NCBI RefSeq assembly: GCF_000648235.2
Contig: NZ_AP017977.1
Coordinates: 1,550,001-1,614,000 of the forward strand
Length of the DNA: 64,000 nt
Direction of reading: 5' to 3'
From: Neochlamydia sp. S13
GTDB lineage: Bacteria; Chlamydiota; Chlamydiia; Chlamydiales; Parachlamydiaceae
Positions 18,927-26,404 of this stretch are shown piece after piece. How positions within the stretch are numbered: the stretch's first letter is position 1; each line of letters begins with the position of its first letter. A program made the translations under genes and the position numbers. The notes under the pieces were generated by a model. That model did not search any database. It was not told the origin of the DNA and saw only the letters and a program-made list of their open reading frames with translations.

Positions 18927-19947
18927 TAACCTGAATGTTGAGTTTATCTATTTATCGCTGAACAGGATAAATAATTTTAACGACACAAGACCTCTACATG
19001 GTTAAAAAATATTTGCTTCTTAACGAATACTTAACCACGAGAGGTCAAAAATGTGTTTAGTAGAATTAACTGTAATGTTGATGATTTTTGGAAATCTTTT
19101 AGCAAAGAATAGGATCAACATCTCATTGCTTCATCTAAACCAAAACATGGCCCTAAACCTAATTGTCAGTCCCAGAGATGATGACGATCGTTATTTTATT
19201 TCACCAATCGAATTATAGAAACTTCAAACATTTTTACCATCATGTTAATACCCATATGCATCAAGAATTTCCTAAGCTTGATAGTTACAGCCGCTTCGTT
19301 TATTTAAAGAAAACCATATTTATGCCTTTATATGCTTATCTTTATAGCTTAAGAGGAATACCTACAGGAATTGCATTCATTGATTCTACCTCTATTGACG
19401 TTTGCCATAATAAAAGAATTACAAGAAATAAGGTCTTCAAAGGTTTAATTAGAAGAGGAAAAACCACCTCGGGCTGGTTTTATGTTTTTAAACTTCATTT
19501 GATTATCAATGATAAGGGAGAGGTTCTATCTTTTCAACTTAACTATGGCAATGTTTCTAATGTTTCTATCGTTGATATCTTGTCAAAAGACCTTATGGGA
19601 AAGCTGTTTGGCGACACAGGATATCTTTCCTCTCAATTAAGCCAAAAGCTTATTAATCGCGGCTTAGAGCTATTGACAAGCATACGATCGAATATGAAAC
19701 AGAAGTTAATGTCTTTTCAAGACAAAATTCTGCTAAGAAAAAGATCTATAATCGAAACTGTAAACGATCAATTAAAAGATATCTCTCAAATTGAACATAC
19801 TCGCCATAGAAGCATAGGGAATTTTCTAGCCAACATACTGGCAGGAATAGCAGCTTATTGCCACCAACCAAAAAAGTCTTCTTTGAGATTTTCTGGTCAA
19901 GGAACCAGTCTCTTGATTGCAGCCTAAAAAACTCAAAACTCAAGTTA
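18927..19947 (+). mobile_element. IS982-family element, inactivated
   Basis: The element is bounded by imperfect 22-bp terminal inverted repeats, 18927-18948 and 19926-19947 (17 of 22 positions match; shared core TTGAGTTT on one side, AAACTCAA on the other). The length, 1,021 bp, suits IS982. It contains one broken transposase gene. On its right it abuts an IS630 transposase relic within the codons for STFT, so it landed in an older relic. I could not identify a target duplication. Confidence 0.7.
19051..19927 (+). pseudogene. IS982 transposase, frameshifted
   Basis: The C-terminal 254 codons (from 19163) are intact and strongly IS982-like: IAFIDSTSIDVCHNKRI, NKVFKGLIRRGKTTSGWFY, FKLHLIINDKGEVLSF, KLFGDTGYLS, LLRKRSIIETVNDQLK and IEHTRHRSIGNFLANILAG. 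Upstream, the expected N-terminus is readable in another frame (NCNVDDFWKSFSKE, then a TAG where Trp is expected, then DQHLIASSKPKHGPKPNCQ), with frame changes near 19066 and 19165. The intact part starts with TTG and no ribosome site. The catalytic domain is nearly complete but the protein cannot be made whole, so the element should be immobile unless helped in trans. Confidence 0.8.
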
Positions 19948-20090
19948 GTAAAGGTGCTTTGTTGCCCTAGCCTTGCTTCATCTTCAAACCAAACTTCGAT
20001 CTTTTGATTAGAGAATTGTTTATTTAAAGCGGTAATGACTTCTGGAATTTTTTTTAAGGCTTCTTGTTCTCTTAAGTTGGCTTTATAGTG
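19948..20090 (-). pseudogene. IS630-type transposase fragment
   Basis: On the minus strand about 45 codons read ALKKIPEVITALNKQFSNQK followed by IEVWFEDEARLGQQSTFT. This matches the region around the catalytic DE of IS630-type transposases (VWFQDEARxGQQG). It is cut at 19947 by the IS982 element and joins an LRR fragment in the same reading frame on its other side. Confidence 0.6.
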
Positions 20091-20094
20091 CTGG

Positions 20095-20185
20095 GTTTGA
20101 TTTAATTCGAGCTGTAGAAGCTGAGACAGCTGTCCGATTTCTGCTGGCAGACTGGCGAGCCGTTTTTGATTTAAGTGCTGATTAC
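20095..20185 (-). pseudogene. Detached leucine-rich-repeat fragment
   Basis: The minus strand encodes one and a half LRR units (HLNQKRLASLPAEIGQL, then LLQLELNQ) nearly identical to the repeats of the adjacent LRR protein, and runs in frame into the IS630 fragment. It is probably a relic of another LRR gene, or of the 3' end of this one, cut off by transposition. Confidence 0.7.
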
Positions 20186-20261
20186 TTGTTTAAAAATAAG
20201 ATGGCTAAAAGTTTTTATTTCATTTTAGCTCACCTCAATTTAAAAAGTACTTACAACCATT

Positions 20262-22847
20262 CTACAATGGAAAACGCTGCCTTATTTTTTCTGCAATATC
20301 TTTCAAAGGATTTTCCGCTAATTCAAGTTTGGTAAGCTGAAACAGTTGTCCTATTCCTGCAGGAAGGCTGGTGAGCTGGTTTTGATTTAAGTGAAGCACT
20401 TGCAGCTCAGAAAGCTGCCCGATTTCTGCAGGCAGACTGGTGAGCTGGTTTTGATTTAAGAGAAGATATTGCAGCTGAGACAACCGCCCTATCTCTGCAG
20501 GCAGACTGGTGAGCTGGTTTTCTCTTAAGTCAAGCGCTTGCAGCTCAGAAAGCTGCCCGATTTGTGCAGGCAGACTGGTGAGCTGGTTTTGATTTAATTC
20601 AAGCGTTTGCAGCTCAGACAGCAGCCCGATTTCTGCAGGCAGGCTGGTGAGCTGGTTTTGATTTAATTCAAGCGTTTGCAGCTCAGACAGCAGCCCGATT
20701 TCTACAGGCAGACTGGTGAGCTGGTTTTGGCTTGAATCAAGTTCTTGCAGCTGAGACAGCTGCCCGATTTCTACAGGCAGACTGGTGAGCTGGTTCTGAT
20801 TTAAGTAAAGCACTTGCAGCTCAGAAAGCTGCCCGATTTCTGCAGGCAGACTGGTGAGCTGGTTTTGGCTTGAATCAAGTTCTTGCAGCTGAGACAGCTG
20901 CCCGATTTCTGCAGGCAGAGCGGTGAGCTGGTTTTGATTTAAGTGAAGCTGTAGCAGATTAGACAGCTGCCCGATTTCTGTAGGCAGACTGGTGAGCTGG
21001 TTTTGGCTTGAATCAAGCTCTTTCAGCTGAGACAGCTGCCCGATTTCTACAGGCAGACTGGTGAGCTGGTTTTGATTTAAGTAAAGCACCCGCAGCCTAG
21101 GCATCAGCCAGATTTCTGCAGGCAGAGCGGCAAGCTGGTTTTGGCTTGAATCAAACATTTGCAGCCTAGACATCAGCCCGATTTCTGCAGGCAGAGCGGT
21201 GAGCTGGTTTTGATTTAAGTGAAGCTCTTGCAGCTGAGACAGCTGCCCAATTTCTGCAGGCAAACTGGTGAGCTGGTTTTGATTTAAGTTAAGCCATTCC
21301 AGCTGGGACAGCCGCCCAATTTCTGCGGGCAGAGCGGTGAGCTGGTTTTGATTTAAGTGAAGCCCTTGCAGCTGAGACAGCTGCCCGATTTCTGTAGGCA
21401 GAGCGGTGAGCTGGTTTTGATTTAAGTTAAGCTGTAGCAGATTAGACAGCTGCCTAATTTCTGCAGGCAGAGCGGTGAGCTGGTTTTGATTTAAGTTAAG
21501 CTGTAGCAGCTCAGGCAGCTGCCCTATTTCTGCAGGCAGAGCGGTGAGCTGGTTTTGATTTAAATCAAGCCATTGCAGCTGAGGCAGCCGTCCGATTTCT
21601 TCAGGCAGGCTGGTGAGCTGGTTTTGATTTAAGTAAAGATTTTGCAGCTTAGACAACTGCCCGATTTCCGTAGGCAGAGCAGTGAGCTGATTTTGATTTA
21701 AGTAAAGCACTCGTAGTTGAGACAGCTGCCCGATTTGTGCAGGCAGAGCGGTGAGCTGGTTTTGATTTAATTCAAGCGTTTGCAGCTTAGACAACTGCCC
21801 GATTTGTGCAGGCAGAGCGGTGAGCTGGTTTTGATTTAATTCAAGCGTTTGCAGCTTAGACAACTGCCCGATTTCTGCAGGCAGGCTGGTGAGCTGGTTT
21901 TGATTTAATTGAAGCCATTGCAGCTGAGGCAGCCGCCCGATCTCTGTAGGCAGGTTGTTGAGCTCGTTTTCTCTTAAGTCAAGAGTTTGTAGCTCAGACA
22001 ACTGCCCGATTTCTGCAGGCAGAGCGGTGAGCTGGTTTTGGCTTAACTGAAGTTCTTGCAGCTGAGACAATTGGCTTATTTCTGCAGGAAGACTGGTGAG
22101 CTGGTTTTGATTTAAGTTAAGCCATTCCAGCTGGGACAGCCGCCCAATTTCTGCAGGCAGAGCGGTGAGCTGGTTCTGATTTAAGTTAAGCCATTGCAGC
22201 TGGGACAGCCGCCCAATTTCTGCAGGCAGAGCGGTGAGCTGGTTTTGGCTTAAGTTAAGCTCTTGCAGCTGAGACAATCGGCCTATTTCGGGGGGTAAAT
22301 AAGTCAAGCCTACTCTAGATAAATCTAAATCCGTGATATTTTTACAATTTTCTTCAATCCAATCTCTAAGAAGCTCTCCTTTTTTTTGTAGAGGCAAGTG
22401 CTTAATTTCTTCTCGGCTCAAGTATTCTTCCCCACCAGGAAGTTTTTTCCAAAGTAAAAGGCGATTAATATTTAAGAGATAAGAAGAGTAATTAGCCAGC
22501 GTTAAGCCTCTTTTTTCTTCTGTTTTCCCTTTAAATTCCAAAGAAGAAATAGATTTAGCTAAGGTAAAAACTTGCTTAAAAGCTTGATAAACTTTTTCAG
22601 TAGAGGTAAGTCCAGGATTGAATTGATAAACTTTAGCTAGCATAAGAGTTCGCTGGGTAGTGGTATTCTTCGTGGGAAAATGAAACTGTGCTATTTTTTT
22701 ATAAAGAGAAGGCATCACTTCAGTAGCCAGCAGATGATGCCATCTTTTACAGACGCTAAATAAGGGAGGAACTACGCAAGCCTCTAAGATAGGGAGCAGC
22801 AATTCATTGGGCAAGCTTTCAATAGAAATCGATGAGATAGGATGCAT
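20262..22847 (-). CDS. F-box protein with 29 leucine-rich repeats
   Basis: An 861-residue protein. I chose the ATG at 22847 (MHPISSISIESLPNELL), which has AAGGAA just upstream, over an in-frame TTG 18 codons earlier. Residues ~8-60 form an F-box-like module (IESLPNELLLPILEAC ... VCKRWHHLL). A linker of ~115 residues follows, then 29 tandem 23-residue LRRs, the LPxEIGxL type with NQLTxLP cores, up to residue ~845. A short capping end follows (LELAENPLKDIAEKI). The LRR solenoid would recognise a target while the F-box could bind host Skp1, as proposed for LRR/F-box proteins of amoeba symbionts. There is no signal peptide, so type III secretion is assumed. The near-identity of the repeats implies recent expansion and likely length variation between strains. 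Confidence 0.9.
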   Translation of the reverse strand: MHPISSISIESLPNELLLPILEACVVPPLFSVCKRWHHLLATEVMPSLYKKIAQFHFPTKNTTTQRTLMLAKVYQFNPGLTSTEKVYQAFKQVFTLAKSISSLEFKGKTEEKRGLTLANYSSYLLNINRLLLWKKLPGGEEYLSREEIKHLPLQKKGELLRDWIEENCKNITDLDLSRVGLTYLPPEIGRLSQLQELNLSQNQLTALPAEIGRLSQLQWLNLNQNQLTALPAEIGRLSQLEWLNLNQNQLTSLPAEISQLSQLQELQLSQNQLTALPAEIGQLSELQTLDLRENELNNLPTEIGRLPQLQWLQLNQNQLTSLPAEIGQLSKLQTLELNQNQLTALPAQIGQLSKLQTLELNQNQLTALPAQIGQLSQLRVLYLNQNQLTALPTEIGQLSKLQNLYLNQNQLTSLPEEIGRLPQLQWLDLNQNQLTALPAEIGQLPELLQLNLNQNQLTALPAEIRQLSNLLQLNLNQNQLTALPTEIGQLSQLQGLHLNQNQLTALPAEIGRLSQLEWLNLNQNQLTSLPAEIGQLSQLQELHLNQNQLTALPAEIGLMSRLQMFDSSQNQLAALPAEIWLMPRLRVLYLNQNQLTSLPVEIGQLSQLKELDSSQNQLTSLPTEIGQLSNLLQLHLNQNQLTALPAEIGQLSQLQELDSSQNQLTSLPAEIGQLSELQVLYLNQNQLTSLPVEIGQLSQLQELDSSQNQLTSLPVEIGLLSELQTLELNQNQLTSLPAEIGLLSELQTLELNQNQLTSLPAQIGQLSELQALDLRENQLTSLPAEIGRLSQLQYLLLNQNQLTSLPAEIGQLSELQVLHLNQNQLTSLPAGIGQLFQLTKLELAENPLKDIAEKIRQRFPL

Positions 22848-23055
22848 TTTATTTCCTTGGGTAGTGACAAATTTTTCAGCATTTTTATTTTTTAAAGACA
22901 ATATAAAAAATTAAAAAGCAAGTCAAACGAATTCGTATCCTTATCAATGAAAAACAACTCACAGAGCCAAAAATTTGGCATATAGTTCTGCTTACTGGTA
23001 GCCTAATTTCCTAGAGCAAAAGTCTCCTCCAAGGCCTTGAATAACTTTTAAAGCA

Positions 23056-23310
23056 TCATTTCTTTTTTTCCATCCAAGACTTGTCCACTTCTTGGCTTAG
23101 CCTCCCTCCTCTCCTTCGAGATACTAAAAGATCTATACCCTGCATATAAGATGATCGATAGGAAGCTTGCTTATCAGCGGTGCCACGTAAAATCGCTAAG
23201 ATGCTAAAGGTAATGATGTCGAACAAACTACAAATTTGGTTCCGTCGTTTCCTTGGATCTTCCAGCTTCTTAAATACAATAAAAACACTATTTGGCCTAT
23301 GGGCATTCAT
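23056..23310 (-). pseudogene. ISAs1-family transposase, N-terminal relic
   Basis: An 84-codon minus-strand frame begins with the N-terminal module typical of ISAs1/H-repeat transposases: FKKLEDPRKRRNQICSLFDI followed by ITFSILAILRGTADKQA, compared with the family pattern LxDPRxxR ... LxDILxIAILAVICGAD. The catalytic part is missing: after about 55 residues the sequence degenerates. The rest of the gap 22848-23570 holds nothing recognisable; 23400-23560 is AT-rich promoter-like DNA. Confidence 0.65.
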
Positions 23311-23570
23311 TTACCCATCCTTCTTAAGGAAAGGAATGATAATCATATCCCTTGCTTTACCGGCTTAATTCTTTCTGTACTTTTCTAATATTCCCTAGTT
23401 TTTTCACTCTTTTGCTACTGATAAAACAATATATTAATAATTAAGTATTTATTTTTAAAATTATTTTGAAATTACAAATTAACAAACTAAGTTAATGCTT
23501 TTTATTTAAAAATAATTTTATAATAGTTTTGTAAACATAGTATCTTAATATTAATTTAATATGGTTATCT

Positions 23571-24956
23571 ATGGATGATAGTTCGCGTAGCCCCTTTGTC
23601 AGAGCCAACCTTGATACCTTATCTCTAGAGGGCTGGAATACCCTTGTTGGCCAAATGTTAGACAGTCAACAGGAAGCTGTCAAAAAAGATGGAAGAAAGT
23701 ATATTTACTTAAACCCCCGCGAAAATGAAATCGCCTTAGGTCGTGAGAAGGAAGTTTCCTCGAGTTTTAAAAAACTGACTCATGAAAAAATCATAAGAAT
23801 TTTTATTAGTAAGTTACCCCCATATTTGAGCGAAGATCAAGTAATTGAAACGCAGAAGAATATAAACAGAATTTTTAGCACAAAAGAAACAACAACTCTT
23901 TCCAAAAAGTTTTTTAGCATTTTTAGCTCTTCTTCTATTGGAAGTAAGCTACCTATCGAGATAGTTATAAATCATCGAGCTGTTCTTGGAGAGTTAGAAA
24001 GAACACTACCAGAAACTGTTCAAATTCTACGCTCTACAGCAGGGCAGACGGGAATATATTTTCTACATCATACCGATTATAGTGAGGCTCCTCTTGCTCT
24101 AAAATTAATGCCCCATCCTACCACACATCTGATTGCTGATCATTTTTATAGAAGGCTAAATTTTTCAACCCCTCTTTATACAGCATTCCCTAGAGAATCA
24201 GAGTTAGGACAACTAGCTTTAAAGAAGCTAGAGGATTTGGCGTTAAATGATTTAAGAGAAAAGTATGACCTGGCAGAAGATAGCCAAGAAGCAGAAATTT
24301 ATGGGGGAAAAATTAGGCAACTAGAATATCAGCTAGAAAGTACTCAACATATAATGGTAATGAAGTATGTTCCAGGCACAACTTTTGCTGAACTGCCGGT
24401 AGATGAATTGATGAAAGCCTTAACGCAAGAGAAAATTTTATTGGATATAGGAGCAATGATCTTTTTAGACGTATTATTACATAATACAGATCGCATGCAT
24501 CCTGAAAGATCAAATAATTTAGATAATTTACTATTACAACCTGAGGCCTCAGAGGAGGGAAGAAGTATAGCTTTAATTGATCATGATTTTAAAGTTGATA
24601 GTAGAAATTGGACAACTGTCACTAAGACTCTTGTAAAGTTAGCAAAAGGGGAATTAACTGAAAAAATTATTGATAATTTATGCACCTCTATTAACATTAA
24701 ACTTAAAGATGATCCTGTAACAGCTGAAAATTACCAAAAAAGTTTAAAAAAAGAGGATAAAATTAAATTTTTCTTACAAGAGGGTTTTCGTAAAGGAGCC
24801 CATAGTTTACTACAAGCTTGCGAAGACTCAGAAGTATTACCAGCATTATTAAATGTTTCTTCCTCTGGTGATCTCTCTTCACAAGAAGCAGTGCTTTCTG
24901 ATAGGGTAGAAATATTCAAAAAACTATTAAAAATCGTGAAAAAAGAATTTCATTAA
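23571..24956 (+). CDS. Kinase-fold protein (PI3/4-kinase or actin-fragmin-kinase like), putative effector
   Basis: A 461-residue protein with the layout of a divergent kinase fold. A possible N-lobe is at residues ~155-200: STAGQTGIYFL, then LALKLM (candidate ATP-binding Lys ~177), then HFYRRLNFSTPLYTAFPRE. A hinge-like stretch is IMVMKYVPGTTFAEL (~262). A catalytic-loop-like motif FLDVLLHNTDR with a following NLDNLLL lies at ~299-320, and a metal-binding ALIDHDFKV at ~335. The D-x-x-x-N plus IDHD arrangement resembles PI3/4-kinase-like and actin-fragmin-kinase families rather than ordinary Ser/Thr kinases. It has no signal peptide or membrane segment. A partner gene follows 21 bp downstream. 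I infer a host-directed lipid or protein kinase; HipA-like or inactive pseudokinase are alternatives. Confidence 0.6.
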   Translation: MDDSSRSPFVRANLDTLSLEGWNTLVGQMLDSQQEAVKKDGRKYIYLNPRENEIALGREKEVSSSFKKLTHEKIIRIFISKLPPYLSEDQVIETQKNINRIFSTKETTTLSKKFFSIFSSSSIGSKLPIEIVINHRAVLGELERTLPETVQILRSTAGQTGIYFLHHTDYSEAPLALKLMPHPTTHLIADHFYRRLNFSTPLYTAFPRESELGQLALKKLEDLALNDLREKYDLAEDSQEAEIYGGKIRQLEYQLESTQHIMVMKYVPGTTFAELPVDELMKALTQEKILLDIGAMIFLDVLLHNTDRMHPERSNNLDNLLLQPEASEEGRSIALIDHDFKVDSRNWTTVTKTLVKLAKGELTEKIIDNLCTSINIKLKDDPVTAENYQKSLKKEDKIKFFLQEGFRKGAHSLLQACEDSEVLPALLNVSSSGDLSSQEAVLSDRVEIFKKLLKIVKKEFH

Positions 24957-24977
24957 TAAAATATAAGTAGGGAAAAA

Positions 24978-25643
24978 ATGAGTGCACCTGTTAGAGGAGA
25001 ATATCATGACTTGGCAGCTCGAGCAGATTTTTTAAAAAAGTTTACTTTAACATTTAGTAGCCCTTTAAAATTAAATAAAGACACCTATAATCGCATAAAA
25101 TATTATGCGCCAAAGGCTCTCAAAACCCATTTTCTATTTAATTTAGAGAAACTATATTATCAATTGATAAAAAAGAGCCATCCCGTTAATTATGAAAAAT
25201 ATAAGCTAATGGTTAAGGATGTAGAAAAATATCTAAAAACCAAACAACAACAGCTCACTTTACTAAGCAACGATCTATTAGTAGATGTGCAGGATCCGTG
25301 GTTATTGGCTTACACTCAAACTAAAAACATGTCTTTACAAGAAGCTAGTGAGCATCTACAAGACCTTTTATTTTCATGGGAAGAATTAGCCAAATATGAG
25401 CTTGAAGATTTTATTCCTTTAGACTTAAAAGACTTGGATGACTACATGCAGAAGCTAGAGGAAATTTATCGACCCTTATTAGAAAAAAGCTGCCCAGTTG
25501 AAGATAAGCCTTTAGAGAATCAAAAAATCAACGAGCTAGCTGATAGAATTTCTACTTTAAGAGATAAAATTGAACATCATAATTTTTCCGAAATTTCTCA
25601 CCTATGTCAAAATATTCGGACTATTGTACATGTCACAAGTTAA
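24978..25643 (+). CDS. Helical hypothetical protein, partner of the kinase-like gene
   Basis: A 221-residue charged, mostly helical protein of unknown family (LVDVQDPWLLAYTQTKNMSL, then a coiled-coil end KINELADRISTLRDKIEHH). It begins 21 bp after the kinase-like gene and has an AGGGA ribosome site, so the two are probably co-transcribed. It could be a chaperone, partner or second effector for its neighbour; that is a guess from position. A badly decayed second copy of this gene lies directly downstream (25721-26256), so the gene has been duplicated in place. Confidence 0.75.
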   Translation: MSAPVRGEYHDLAARADFLKKFTLTFSSPLKLNKDTYNRIKYYAPKALKTHFLFNLEKLYYQLIKKSHPVNYEKYKLMVKDVEKYLKTKQQQLTLLSNDLLVDVQDPWLLAYTQTKNMSLQEASEHLQDLLFSWEELAKYELEDFIPLDLKDLDDYMQKLEEIYRPLLEKSCPVEDKPLENQKINELADRISTLRDKIEHHNFSEISHLCQNIRTIVHVTS

Positions 25644-25720
25644 GCTAGGATTAAAATTTAGGGTTGATAGATGAGTAGACGAACAAAATCCACCAAAGTT
25701 AAGATTAATGATGAGGGAAG

Positions 25721-26256
25721 ATGAGTGGGCCTGTTGAGAGGTAATATCATCATTTGGCGCGTGGGGCAAGTTTTTGTAAAAGGTGCCAGAGTAGAGCGAG
25801 TTTAAAATGCAATTCTGCAGGCATCTATAAATTTAAAGATGCTTGCAAATTGCTAGTTTTTCTAGGGGCTGCCCTTTTTGATTCCTATTGATTCCTCCAC
25901 CTCAAAAATTTAAAGAGCACGATCCCCAGATCGCTTACATACAAAAAATTTTGTAGGTAATAGCTTACCGAGTACGTATTGTAGGTATGGCTTCTGCCAG
26001 AAAAGCTAGAATCAATCTTGCTTGCCGATAAAAAGTTTTTGACAACACGATGTAATACTTCCTTTCCTCTTGTGCTGTACGCAGGCTAGCTACCTAAGAA
26101 CAACTTACGTGCAATGACTAGATTTTTTAAAGCTTCTTCTACGCGGTCGATAAGAAAAGCCTTAAAGAACTAGCTGATAAAGTCTCTTTATTAAGAGGCA
26201 AGATTAAAAATCAAAATCTGGTAAAAATTTCTCTCTATTTTAAAATGTCTAATTCT
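25721..26256 (+). pseudogene. Decayed tandem copy of the 221-codon gene, interrupted
   Basis: The beginning (25721-25783) matches the start of the gene at 24978, including the ribosome site (ATGAGTGGGCCTGTTGAGAG against ATGAGTGCACCTGTTAGAGG), but has stop codons. The end (~26160-26256) matches its last 35 codons (KELADK ... LLRGKIKN). The middle has been replaced by other DNA: the dispersed hairpin repeat at 25801-25861 and a piece reading ALKNLVIARKLFLGS on the minus strand near 26100-26150, which may be an IS66-type C-terminal fragment. Confidence 0.65.
25801..25861 (-). repeat. Dispersed hairpin repeat, copy C (inverted)
   Basis: On the minus strand it reads CAATTTGCAAGCATCTTTAA, then GATGCCTGCAGAATTGCAT, aligning with copies A (1383-1453) and B (39239-39310) in the block after the hairpin. 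The hairpin itself is not preserved. It lies inside the decayed tandem copy of the 221-codon gene. Confidence 0.5.
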
Positions 26257-26342
26257 TACATTTTATTAATAACTAAAACAAGCAAAGCTAATTTTTTTTT
26301 AATTTAAAAGCTATTTCTAGTAGATTGCTAATTTAAAGATAA

Positions 26343-26390
26343 CTAAATAGCAAGCTAAGATCCAATGCTTGCTATTTAGTCTCTTTTTTA
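26343..26390. terminator. Bidirectional terminator hairpin
   Basis: Perfect 13-bp stem CTAAATAGCAAGC (26343-26355) / GCTTGCTATTTAG (26367-26379) with an 11-nt loop. On the plus strand it is followed by TCTCTTTTTTA, on the minus strand by TTATCTTT. It sits just after the stop of the minus-strand nrdJ gene and after the plus-strand accessory cassette, so it can end both. Confidence 0.7.
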
Positions 26391-26404
26391 AATTATCGTG
26401 TAGC

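Noticed and set aside
20262-22847. LRR region as a DNA-level repeat array (CRISPR-like)
   Set aside because: The 69-bp periodicity is explained completely by in-frame 23-residue leucine-rich repeats of one long protein.
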